DNA from: Clostridia bacterium
GTDB taxonomy: Bacteria > Bacillota_A > Clostridia > Christensenellales > Aristaeellaceae
Length of the DNA: 11,449 nucleotides
Direction: 5' to 3'
NCBI GenBank assembly: GCA_025997215.1
Contig: BNUH01000092.1
Location: 1-11,449 of the forward strand
Shown: positions 4,281 through 10,087 of the stretch, piece after piece
How positions within the stretch are numbered: position 1 is the first letter of the stretch
Layout of the letters: each line of letters begins with the position of its first letter
Made by a program: the position numbers and the translations under genes
Notes under the pieces: generated by a model
Databases searched by the model: none
Told to the model about the DNA's origin: nothing
Seen by the model: only the letters and a program-made list of their open reading frames with translations

Positions 4281-5352
4281 AGCTCGTCGCCTCCCATCCG
4301 GTTCCTGGAACGTAACTGTCTACGCTGGCATCGCCGACGGCAAACGCAAGTATGAATCATTCACCGCAGAAACCCGCCGCGAGGCCGAGAAGCAAGCCGC
4401 CGACTTCGCCGCTGAACGGGAACGTACCGGCAAGCTCCGGGATAGGCCGGATAAGATGACGCTCAATGAAGCAGTCTTGAAGTTCGTCGACGACAGATCA
4501 AACGTTCTGTCTCCTTCCACTATTCGCGGGTACAAACAGATACTCGCAAAAAGGCTTGCTGTTTGGAAAGACGTCTCCTTAGACCAGCTGTCGCAGGACA
4601 AGCTGCAGAACGTAGTGAACGAACTGGCAAGCAGGCACTCGCCCAAGACGGTTCGAAATGCATATGGCCTCGTAAAGTCTGTATTGAGGGAGTATCGTCC
4701 GGACTTTCACGCGACAGTGCGTCTTCCCCAGCGCGGTCACCGCGCTATCGTAATACCTTCAACAGACGAGATAATCACTATGCTCCTACAAGGCGATGCA
4801 GTAGAGCGGCTGACCGTTATGCTAGGTGCATACTGCGGTTTGCGGCGTTCTGAAATGTGCGCATTGAGGCTTGGCGATATTGACGCGGAAAAGCATCTGA
4901 TTCGGATTACCCGCGCGACAGTACAGAACGATGCTGGCAAGTGGGTTGTCAAACCGCCCAAGTCGTTTGCGGGCAATCGGACAATAGAGGTGCATGAATC
5001 CGTAGTTGATGCCGTAATGTCCGTCCCTCGCAAGTCAGACGCGGTATTCGATATATCACCTTGCGCAGTCGAACATAAGTTCAGACGGTTTGCGCGGGGT
5101 TTGCAAATGTCGTTTACCCTCCACTCTTTGCGGCATTACTACGTTTCAGTTCTGCATAAGCTCAACGTTCCAAACCAGTACGCAATGGCACGTACTGGGC
5201 ACGCCACGCCCGATATATTGACGCGCGTATACCAGCACACCATGCGCGAGGAGCGCGATTTGATCGCCGAGCGCGTAAACGCTTTCTTTGATGGCTTGCA
5301 AAATGAGATGCAAAACAGGTCAGGGAAAAACGAGGAAAATAAAGAGGTTTAA
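4273..5352 (+). CDS. int: Tyrosine recombinase (phage-type integrase)
   Basis: A complete 359-residue tyrosine integrase. The ATG at 4273 follows AGGAGGT (4259-4265); a GTG at 4264 in the same frame is part of the SD. Domains: an N-terminal arm-binding AP2-like region (residues about 8-48, GSWNVTVYAGIADGKRKYES), a SAM-like core-binding domain (about 63-150), and the catalytic domain with Arg191 (CGLRRSE), Lys230 (PPKS), His284 and Arg287 (LHSLRHYY), His310 (GHAT) and nucleophile Tyr320 (RVYQHT). All catalytic positions are present. It would cut and join the element's attP with a chromosomal attB, and its gene ends 14 bp before a tRNA-like 3' fragment that fits as its att core. It is coupled to beta 1 and probably controlled by the adjacent XRE repressor. 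Confidence 0.95.
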   Translation: MPKARRLPSGSWNVTVYAGIADGKRKYESFTAETRREAEKQAADFAAERERTGKLRDRPDKMTLNEAVLKFVDDRSNVLSPSTIRGYKQILAKRLAVWKDVSLDQLSQDKLQNVVNELASRHSPKTVRNAYGLVKSVLREYRPDFHATVRLPQRGHRAIVIPSTDEIITMLLQGDAVERLTVMLGAYCGLRRSEMCALRLGDIDAEKHLIRITRATVQNDAGKWVVKPPKSFAGNRTIEVHESVVDAVMSVPRKSDAVFDISPCAVEHKFRRFARGLQMSFTLHSLRHYYVSVLHKLNVPNQYAMARTGHATPDILTRVYQHTMREERDLIAERVNAFFDGLQNEMQNRSGKNEENKEV

Positions 5353-6871
5353 CCTTATGGCGCGAAGTTCGACTCCCCTCACCTCCACCAGACGTACCCT
5401 TAGACAAGGAAACGTTGATGTCGTCCGCGTTGACGACGACGCGTTTCACCGCCCGTTGGATGAGCGTTTTCTGCTCGTCTAGCGGGCGTTCTTTTTCTCT
5501 CGCCTCCCACGCGGCGCGAAGGTTGTCGATCATCATTTCTGCGTCAATGTATACGTGTGTCTTTGGCATGTTAGCTAGGTCGGAAAGCAGCTCTGTCTTT
5601 TCATCGCGCAGGCGTTTTAGGTCGGCCATCGCCGATACAGGCGCGTCGGCACCTTCTGTCTGGATGAGGTTCAAGGCTGCGGTGTATTCCTTTTCATTTT
5701 CTTTTATCCGCTTTCTAATGGCCGGAGCGCTGGCGGCGTCCTCCTCTTCCACCTCAATGGCCATTCGGTTTGCAATATTGGCGGCTTCGCGTATCGTGTC
5801 TGCTTCATCGAGGTATGACTTGATGGCTTCCATCACGTGATCTTCAAGACGTTCTTTGCGGACGGACGGGACACATTTGTCGCGGCACACATAGTAATGC
5901 TGATTGGTGCCGTTTCGATCCTTGCCGCACGAATCACCGCTCATGGGCCGACCACAAACACCGCAGAAAGTTATACCGCTTAGCAGATAAACGGAGTTGT
6001 CCGTTCGGTATGATGCGGCGCGCGTTCTGTTTTGTTCTCTCATTGCCTTCGCTTCCTCCCATGTTTCTTGGTCTATTATGGCTGGCATCCCATTTGGAAC
6101 GCGGATTATCTCCGATTCATCTTTATTTTTATGGTCGTTTCTCTTTCCGTCGCGCCCAGCTGCTGCACGGCGGTTGAATACAAACGTCCCGTTGTATTTT
6201 TCATTTCCCAACAAGCCGTATAATGTGTTCTTATCGAACGCATTACCGCGCATGGTGCGAATACCGTTATCATTTAAGTATGCGAGCATAGCATTGTATC
6301 CTTGCCGCTCAATGAACATGCGAAACAACTCACGCACGACAACTGCGTTTGCCTCATCGATCTGGTAGTGCTCATCAACTACCTTGTAACCAAACGGCGC
6401 AACGCCGCCCATGTGCTTACACTGACGCGCGAGGTCGGCGGCTACCATCTGAACGCGCTCGCTGGTGGCTTCGCGTTCGCTTTGAGCAAATGAAGCCAGT
6501 ATGTTCAGCATGAGCCGCCCGGATGGTGTGGACGTGTCAATGTTTTCGGTCGCGCTGACGAAGTCGATCTTGCGCGGCATCAGCACATCGTCCAGGATAT
6601 CTACGGTATCACGCAGGGATCGTGAGAAGCGGTCGAGCCGCCAGACGATTACGGCTGATACTGTCCCGTTTTTGCAGTCGCCGATGAGCCGCTGCATCGC
6701 TGGACGGTTAAGGTTCTTTGCGCTGTAGCCATCGTCTGTGTATACGACAATATCGCCTAGTGACTTAACAAGTGCGTAGGCCTGCAGAATGCGTTTCTGC
6801 GCGTCAATCGAAAAGCCCTCGCGGGCCTGTTCCTCGGTGCTGACGCGAACGTAACCTGCGGGATGGGACAT
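5162..6871 (-). CDS. Large serine recombinase with extended 3' end
   Basis: The product has a resolvase-type catalytic domain (residues about 5-150; nucleophile Ser11 in YVRVST, with Arg9, Arg78 and Arg81 in VWRLDRFSRS), a recombinase domain (about 160-280), a zinc ribbon (Cys303, Cys306, Cys329, Cys333) and a coiled-coil-rich end (about 370-465). This is the large-serine-integrase/TnpX architecture, able to integrate and excise an element without host factors. Native-looking sequence runs to about residue 493; from Ser494 on, the frame reads antisense through the tRNA fragment (SGGGEGSRTS) and then antisense through the end of the tyrosine integrase for some 60 further codons. That tail of about 76 residues is therefore probably acquired. 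The ATG at 6871 has GAGG about 12 nt upstream, and no clear promoter is seen. Confidence 0.9.
   Translation of the reverse strand: MSHPAGYVRVSTEEQAREGFSIDAQKRILQAYALVKSLGDIVVYTDDGYSAKNLNRPAMQRLIGDCKNGTVSAVIVWRLDRFSRSLRDTVDILDDVLMPRKIDFVSATENIDTSTPSGRLMLNILASFAQSEREATSERVQMVAADLARQCKHMGGVAPFGYKVVDEHYQIDEANAVVVRELFRMFIERQGYNAMLAYLNDNGIRTMRGNAFDKNTLYGLLGNEKYNGTFVFNRRAAAGRDGKRNDHKNKDESEIIRVPNGMPAIIDQETWEEAKAMREQNRTRAASYRTDNSVYLLSGITFCGVCGRPMSGDSCGKDRNGTNQHYYVCRDKCVPSVRKERLEDHVMEAIKSYLDEADTIREAANIANRMAIEVEEEDAASAPAIRKRIKENEKEYTAALNLIQTEGADAPVSAMADLKRLRDEKTELLSDLANMPKTHVYIDAEMMIDNLRAAWEAREKERPLDEQKTLIQRAVKRVVVNADDINVSLSKGTSGGGEGSRTSRHKVKPLYFPRFSLTCFASHFASHQRKRLRARRSNRAPRAWCAGIRASIYRAWRAQYVPLRTGLER
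5367..5390 (+). other. tRNA 3'-end fragment, candidate attachment core
   Basis: The 24 bases read as the 3' end of a tRNA: T-loop TTCGACT (5368-5374), T-stem strand CCCCT, acceptor strand CACCTCC, discriminator A and CCA (5388-5390). The bases before the T-loop (CGAAG) do not pair with CCCCT, so only the 3' part is present. A full gene would begin GGAGGTG, as in many tRNA-Ser genes; a tmRNA end is also possible. It lies 14 bp after the tyrosine integrase stop, which fits the duplicated end left by integration into a tRNA 3' end. Confidence 0.75.
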
Positions 6872-6883
6872 ATAGCATTAACC

Positions 6884-6903
6884 TCATACAACTAAACGAT
6901 AAA
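6884..6903. repeat. Direct repeat flanking the two-recombinase region, right
   Basis: Partner of the repeat at 3356-3375 (18 of 20 positions equal, first 13 identical). On the minus strand it forms the last bases before the ribosome binding region of the serine recombinase, 13 bp from its ATG. Confidence 0.45.
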
Positions 6904-6938
6904 AAGCACAGGCGGTCGAGTGGTTATGCCGCCTGTGC
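6899..6938 (-). terminator. Rho-independent terminator of the membrane/secreted-protein operon
   Basis: GCACAGGCGG (6906-6915) and CCGCCTGTGC (6929-6938) form a perfect 10-bp stem with a 13-nt loop. On the minus strand it is followed by TTTTTAT. It lies 21 bp after the stop of the gene at 6960, so it isolates that operon from the serine recombinase downstream. Confidence 0.88.
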
Positions 6939-6959
6939 AGATAGGCAAACAGGCGCTAT

Positions 6960-7514
6960 TTACTGTAGTGGCAGAGTGAATGTATACTCGACCTTCTCCT
7001 TTTTGCTGGAAAAGCTCATCCATTCGGTGATCTCTATCTCGACTGGGCTAGTCAGGTTGGCCAACACAAAGCCGAATTCGATTTGGCGAATTGCGCCACT
7101 TTTGATGTAACGCCCTTCCTCATCAAAGTCTAAGATTGTGCTACCTATTTGCGAGCCATCTTGATACGCTTTGTACCTTATGGCGTTCGTGAAATTTTTA
7201 GCCTCATCATTCGTATGCGACCACTCACATTTGATGGCAATTGTGTCTTTCTTCTCGTAGTTTTTCGTCATGCTCGCGCCAAGAATAGCGATATGGTAAT
7301 TCCCAATATCACCTTCAGCCAACACGCCATCTACAGACGATGGGTTAAGAGAGTTATTAAGAATCTTGATTTGCGCGTCAACCTCTTGACGAAGCGCGTT
7401 AAGCTCGTCCAAAGTCATTGTTCCGAGATCGATCGTCTGCGGGGCTGCGAGGGTTGCTGCAGGAATGATAATGGTAAGTAGGACAGCGAGGGCCAGCGAT
7501 ACTAGTTTCTTCAT
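6960..7514 (-). CDS. Secreted DUF5067-like protein
   Basis: I start the gene at the ATG at 7514 (AAAGGA about 9-10 nt upstream); the frame is open further but reads into the neighbouring gene. The 184-residue product has a Sec signal peptide (MKK, hydrophobic core to about residue 18, likely cut near TLAAP, residues 21-25) and no lipobox cysteine, so it would be released or wall-associated. A short helical segment MTLDELNALRQEVDAQIKIL follows, then a beta-rich domain (YHIAILGASM, AIKCEWSHTNDEAKNF, IEFGFVL, VEIEITEW) like the DUF5067/immunoglobulin-like domain of Firmicutes secreted proteins. It lies 26 nt after the membrane-protein gene on the same strand, so the two probably form an operon. 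As element cargo it may alter the host surface; the function is not known. Confidence 0.75.
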   Translation of the reverse strand: MKKLVSLALAVLLTIIIPAATLAAPQTIDLGTMTLDELNALRQEVDAQIKILNNSLNPSSVDGVLAEGDIGNYHIAILGASMTKNYEKKDTIAIKCEWSHTNDEAKNFTNAIRYKAYQDGSQIGSTILDFDEEGRYIKSGAIRQIEFGFVLANLTSPVEIEITEWMSFSSKKEKVEYTFTLPLQ

Positions 7515-7540
7515 GTGGCACGTCCTTTCTTTTGCTAATA

Positions 7541-8158
7541 TCATAATTTGCGCTTCGCTTGCGTCATTTTTGCGAAAGCGACAAAACAGAGAACTGGCTG
7601 CACAATAACATACGGTGCATTTGCAGTAAATTGCAACGCGGCTACGATATATAGAATGCCAGCGATAATACCCAACCAGCGCAGACGGAACAACCAACCA
7701 GAAATATTAAACAGTGCCGCAAATATCACGGCAATGGCATGTGGTTCTATTACTGCAAGTATAATAGCGGATCCAAAGGATTCTGCAAAATTGGACGACG
7801 ATAACGTACTACCCAAACCTATCCAGTATTGGGTGATGTAAATGGCGTATACAACGCCAAGCACTGCCGATATTAACAACAGAACTGATCGGCGTTTGCG
7901 TTCCTTTGTATGACGCGCTTGGATGTCGCGAATGGGTTCATCATATACTACATCGGGTTGTTCAACTACATGGCGGCGATTGTTCGGTATTTGCTGAGGC
8001 GTTCGCGCTGGCATGTCGTATCTTTGAGCAACAGCGGGCGCACTGTACCTGCGTACGGTGGGAGCATATTCCGGCGTATCGTATTCACGCTCCGGTTCAG
8101 GAATAGAGGTAGTACTTGGGCTAGTACGCCCTGCCCTGCGCTGACGCTGATACTCCAT
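7541..8158 (-). CDS. Membrane protein with Arg/Pro/Tyr-rich N-terminal tail
   Basis: A 205-residue protein. The ATG at 8158 has AAAGGGTGG 5 nt upstream; a GTG at 8167 lies inside that SD. Residues 1-90 are hydrophilic and low in complexity (many Arg, Pro, Tyr and Thr) and end in a positive cluster (HTKERKRR), so this tail is probably cytoplasmic. Four hydrophobic segments follow at about 91-110, 128-150, 158-176 and 180-197, with WLFRLRW between the second and third. No enzymatic motif is seen. Transcribed with the secreted protein downstream, it could serve in superinfection exclusion or surface change, as do many prophage-encoded membrane proteins, but this is only inferred. Family not recognised. 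Confidence 0.72.
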   Translation of the reverse strand: MEYQRQRRAGRTSPSTTSIPEPEREYDTPEYAPTVRRYSAPAVAQRYDMPARTPQQIPNNRRHVVEQPDVVYDEPIRDIQARHTKERKRRSVLLLISAVLGVVYAIYITQYWIGLGSTLSSSNFAESFGSAIILAVIEPHAIAVIFAALFNISGWLFRLRWLGIIAGILYIVAALQFTANAPYVIVQPVLCFVAFAKMTQAKRKL

Positions 8159-8224
8159 GTAGTCCACCCTTTCGAAATATAGTGTAGATTCTTGGAACGC
8201 ACGGGGTTTGTTATATTATACTAT

Positions 8225-8253
8225 ATTTTAGCACAATTCTGGCTATTATGCAA
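8225..8253 (-). promoter_or_regulatory. Promoter of the membrane/secreted-protein operon
   Basis: On the minus strand TTGCAT (8248-8253) and TAAAAT (8225-8230) are 17 bp apart, with TGC directly before the -10 (extended -10). It lies 67 bp before the gene start at 8158. A TATAAT further downstream at about 8215-8220 lacks a well-placed -35. Confidence 0.6.
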
Positions 8254-8274
8254 CAACAATCACGGCAAAATTCA

Positions 8275-8303
8275 TTGCCAATATTTACATAAATATATAA
8301 TAT
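8275..8303 (+). promoter_or_regulatory. Possible promoter of alpha 2
   Basis: TTGCCA (8275-8280) precedes TAATAT (8298-8303) by 17 bp; a TATAAT at 8296-8301 overlaps it at 15 bp. The surrounding DNA is very AT-rich, so chance matches are easy. The gap 8159-8367 has no gene: it holds this and the divergent promoter for the operon on the left. Confidence 0.4.
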
Positions 8304-8367
8304 ATGCAAATAGAAATCTATTCCTGTACGTGCTATTATTACCAGGCAAATAAAGGAGGTGATACGA

Positions 8368-8553
8368 TTGCGACGGGATCAAATCCGGGTGTTGTTTGAA
8401 ATAGTCAGGTCGTGGTATCCTACCCTTAACGACAGGGCCATTATACATAAGCTGCAGCTACTCTCGTGCGAGGCTTTCCGATGCCTTAACTACAAGCTCG
8501 ATCTTAGCGAGTCTGTTGAAATTGACGGAACCGTCATCGAGGAGGACGTGTAG
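8368..8553 (+). CDS. Small protein alpha 2 of the duplicated XRE cassette
   Basis: A 61-residue ORF. AAAGGAGGTGAT (8352-8363) is an unusually complete SD, and the best start is TTG at 8368; a GTG at 8359 lies within the SD and no ATG is available. It reads MRRDQIRVLFEIVRSW, YPTLNDRAIIHKL, CLNYKLDLSESV, DGTV and matches the ORF at 3467-3643 from YP to the end. Its final 96 nt overlap the 3' end of the XRE gene at 8458-8811 in antisense, in the same register as copy 1 (LDLS opposite RLA-IE in both). The long perfect SD paired with a weak TTG start suggests tuned translation. Function unknown. Confidence 0.68.
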   Translation: MRRDQIRVLFEIVRSWYPTLNDRAIIHKLQLLSCEAFRCLNYKLDLSESVEIDGTVIEEDV

Positions 8554-8811
8554 TTCGCGCATGACCGCACACATGCGTTCGTAATCGTCCGGCTCCGGTT
8601 CGACATACTCTGGTAGGCCTAGCAGGTCGGCGGTGGTTACGCCCAGCGCATTCGCGAGTGGGATAAGCCGATCGTACTTGATCGACTTGATTTCGCCGGT
8701 TTCATAGCGCGTTATCGTTGCGGCGGTAACGCCTATGCGATTGGCGAGTTCTTGAGCAGTCAACCCTAGCGCGGCACGACGCTCGCGGATGATCTGACCT
8801 GGATGTTTCAT
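8458..8811 (-). CDS. XRE-family repressor 2 of the duplicated cassette
   Basis: A 117-residue protein; the ATG at 8811 has GAGGTG 5 nt upstream (an ATG at 8832 has none). The helix-turn-helix spans residues about 6-62 (AQELANRIGVTAATITRYET, LANALGVTTADLL), followed by YVEPEPDDYERMCAVMRELH and a C-terminal helix NFNRLAKIELVVK. It aligns along its whole length with the repressor at 3569-3919, including the EPDD.ER.CA linker. It diverges from beta 2 over a gap carrying its promoter and palindromes. In this copy no integrase follows beta, so its regulon may now be only the cassette itself. Confidence 0.85.
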   Translation of the reverse strand: MKHPGQIIRERRAALGLTAQELANRIGVTAATITRYETGEIKSIKYDRLIPLANALGVTTADLLGLPEYVEPEPDDYERMCAVMRELHVLLDDGSVNFNRLAKIELVVKASESLARE

Positions 8812-8832
8812 AGTTCCACCTCGCTTCGTCAT

Positions 8833-8867
8833 AAGATAGCACGAATTTCACGCAATATCAAGATTGC
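8833..8867 (-). promoter_or_regulatory. Promoter and operator of XRE 2
   Basis: On the minus strand TTGATA (8856-8861) and TATCTT (8833-8838) are 17 bp apart, with TGC before the -10. An interrupted inverted repeat, GCAAT (8852-8856) and ATTGC (8863-8867), overlaps the -35 and uses the same GCAAT half-site as the cassette 1 operators. Confidence 0.6.
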
Positions 8868-8888
8868 TACATATCTACGGAAAACCGT

Positions 8889-8940
8889 TTGCAACTCTCT
8901 CCTCTCTATGTTATACTCCATACGCTTAGCGTAATACGTA
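8889..8940 (+). promoter_or_regulatory. Promoter and palindromic operator of beta 2
   Basis: TTGCAA (8889-8894) and TATACT (8912-8917) are 17 bp apart. Directly downstream lies TACGC-TTA-GCGTA (8921-8933), a perfect inverted repeat, then the palindrome TACGTA (8935-8940) and ACGCAAACGCG. A repressor bound here would block the start of transcription, which fits control by XRE 2. Confidence 0.65.
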
Positions 8941-8976
8941 AAACGCAAACGCGCCAGACACAAAAGAGGGGTAGTG

Positions 8977-9180
8977 ATGATTGTATTGGATGATGGGCGC
9001 ATAAAACTACTATTGGGCGTACTGGTTTATGGCAGCGAGCTAGTAGATGAAGTGGTTGCTACTCTTCTTGCTTGCCAGCAGATGCAATCAAATCAAGGAC
9101 GAACTGTTTTAGTTCTTCCCGCGTCGAAGGTACAGCTTTCGGATCGAGCGTTACAGTACGATCACTTTTCGCCTCCATGA
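8977..9180 (+). CDS. Small protein beta 2, probably with a replaced C-terminus
   Basis: ATG at 8977 follows AGAGGGG. The first 30 residues (MIVLDDGRIKLLL, then SELVDEVVATLL) match beta 1, but after about residue 28 the similarity ends, and this is where the minus-strand repressor gene at 9059-9481 begins. The remaining 39 codons are antisense to that gene and read like a chance frame. I conclude that beta 2 was cut by a recombination event and now stops at the first random stop codon, 9178-9180. Unlike beta 1 it has no integrase behind it. Whether the shortened protein still works is unclear. Confidence 0.5.
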   Translation: MIVLDDGRIKLLLGVLVYGSELVDEVVATLLACQQMQSNQGRTVLVLPASKVQLSDRALQYDHFSPP

Positions 9181-9481
9181 TCAGTTCTGCGGCTTGTTCT
9201 GGCGATGGTGGAGCTTTTGTGGATGTTACATAACGCGCACCCACTCCATCTATCTGGCCGATGGGGTGGGCATTTAGGTTGGGCGTATTGGTGCGGCCTA
9301 GGAGGTAATCTACAGAAACATCGCAAATATTTGCGATGGATACAAGCATATCGTTCGAGGGTTCTGAAACGCCTCTTTCCCAATATGATACCATTCGTTG
9401 AGTAGCTCCTAACTTCTCAGCGAACTGCTCCTGAGTATTTCCTAATCCCGCGCGAAGGCTTTTGAGCCGGTCGTTACGCAT
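9059..9481 (-). CDS. CI-like XRE repressor 2 with non-peptidase C-terminal module
   Basis: A 140-residue protein starting at ATG 9481, with GGAGTGA about 7 nt upstream. Residues about 5-62 form an XRE helix-turn-helix (TQEQFAEKLGATQRMVSYWE, then VSVDYLLGR). The tail has HPIGQIDG around residues 71-78 and ends PSTREELKQFVLDLIASAGK, the same module as in the repressor at 690-1124. No S24/LexA catalytic residues are seen. It diverges from the Cro-like gene at 9620 over a gap with two promoters, and should hold element B dormant. Its stop lies exactly at the point where beta 2 loses homology, so it and the early region seem to have been joined to the cassette by recombination. Confidence 0.87.
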   Translation of the reverse strand: MRNDRLKSLRAGLGNTQEQFAEKLGATQRMVSYWERGVSEPSNDMLVSIANICDVSVDYLLGRTNTPNLNAHPIGQIDGVGARYVTSTKAPPSPEQAAELIMEAKSDRTVTLDPKAVPSTREELKQFVLDLIASAGKQEE

Positions 9482-9505
9482 ATAGAATCACTCCAGTCTA
9501 GATAA

Positions 9506-9534
9506 ATTATAGCTATATCATACCCACATTGTAA
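9506..9534 (-). promoter_or_regulatory. Promoter of CI-like repressor 2
   Basis: On the minus strand TTACAA (9529-9534) and TATAAT (9506-9511) are 17 bp apart, with the start codon 24 bp beyond the -10. It is back to back with the stronger rightward promoter at 9560-9588. Confidence 0.6.
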
Positions 9535-9559
9535 GGCTAATATTTTTCTAAATACCCTA

Positions 9560-9604
9560 TTGACAACCGACTAGTTTTTGTCTATAATGATGCCGTAGAC
9601 AAAA
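9560..9604 (+). promoter_or_regulatory. Full-consensus early promoter with 9-bp operator palindrome
   Basis: TTGACA (9560-9565) and TATAAT (9583-9588) are separated by exactly 17 bp, a full sigma-A consensus. TTTTGTCTA (9576-9584) and TAGACAAAA (9596-9604) form a perfect 9-bp inverted repeat with an 11-bp centre that covers the -10 and the transcription start. This is a strong early promoter that must be held shut by a repressor. Confidence 0.88.
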
Positions 9605-9619
9605 TTTGGTCGTCGGGAG

Positions 9620-9832
9620 GTGATCCCAATCCACCCACTAACCGAGCTTCGCAAGCGCGAAAAACTTACCCAGAAAGAGCTAGGCGAGATCATAGGCGTT
9701 TCGCAGCGGGCTATTGCCAATTACGAGAACGGCCTATGCAACCCGTCGCCCAAAACATCCGAGGCGATACGCGAACTGTTCAGCCTCACGGTGGACGAGA
9801 TGTGGCGGGTGTGCTATAAGGCTGCTTCTTAG
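9620..9832 (+). CDS. Cro-like XRE protein at the head of the rightward early operon
   Basis: A 70-residue protein consisting of one helix-turn-helix (TELRKREKLTQKELGEIIG, VSQRAIANYENGLCNPSP) and a short tail (SEAIRELFSLTVDEMWRVC) like that of the protein at 363-566. The only usual start codon in frame is GTG at 9620, but it lies within the SD (GGGAGGTG, 9615-9622); an ATC at 9629 would have normal spacing, so initiation is unusual. It is driven by the consensus promoter at 9560-9588 and diverges from the CI-like repressor, so it is the Cro partner of switch 2. It probably binds the palindrome at 9576-9604. Confidence 0.8.
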   Translation: MIPIHPLTELRKREKLTQKELGEIIGVSQRAIANYENGLCNPSPKTSEAIRELFSLTVDEMWRVCYKAAS

Positions 9833-9845
9833 ACGTGGAGGTGCG

Positions 9846-9992
9846 ATTACGCATCACAAGCGTCAGGGCACGCGGAGGGAATACCTCGAACAGATGCTAT
9901 CGTTTGCGCCAAGGGAGAGCAAGGTGGCGGAGTACATTGGGTATATGTTAGACGCGGATGCGGGGATGCGATCTGAGCCTCATTTGGCTTAA
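9846..9992 (+). CDS. Small early ORF, start codon unclear
   Basis: A coding-looking frame (GTRREYLEQMLSFAPRESK, then VAEYIGYMLDADAG) ends at TAA 9990-9992. It has no ATG, GTG or TTG near the SD GGAGGTG (9837-9843); the codon 4-5 nt after the SD core is ATT (9846), which I use as a provisional start. An internal ATG at 9894 would leave a 32-residue protein with a poorly spaced SD. The gene directly follows the Cro-like gene on the same strand and belongs to the early operon. Product not recognised; the frame could be a fragment. Confidence 0.4.
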   Translation: MTHHKRQGTRREYLEQMLSFAPRESKVAEYIGYMLDADAGMRSEPHLA

Positions 9993-10087
9993 GGCGTATT
10001 CTCCTGCCAACAGTCACGACGTCATATACCCTTCCAAGACGTTTGACGCACTAAACCGACAAAAGTTCCATGGAGGTTCAGCAAATT

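Noticed and set aside
5353..5390. Complete tRNA gene at the integrase end
   Set aside because: Only the T-loop, T-stem 3' strand, acceptor 3' strand and CCA are present; the bases before the loop do not pair, and no anticodon arm is found.
5415..6728. Several plus-strand ORFs of 63-141 codons within the serine recombinase
   Set aside because: All are antisense to a clearly conserved recombinase gene and lack SD sites and recognisable motifs.
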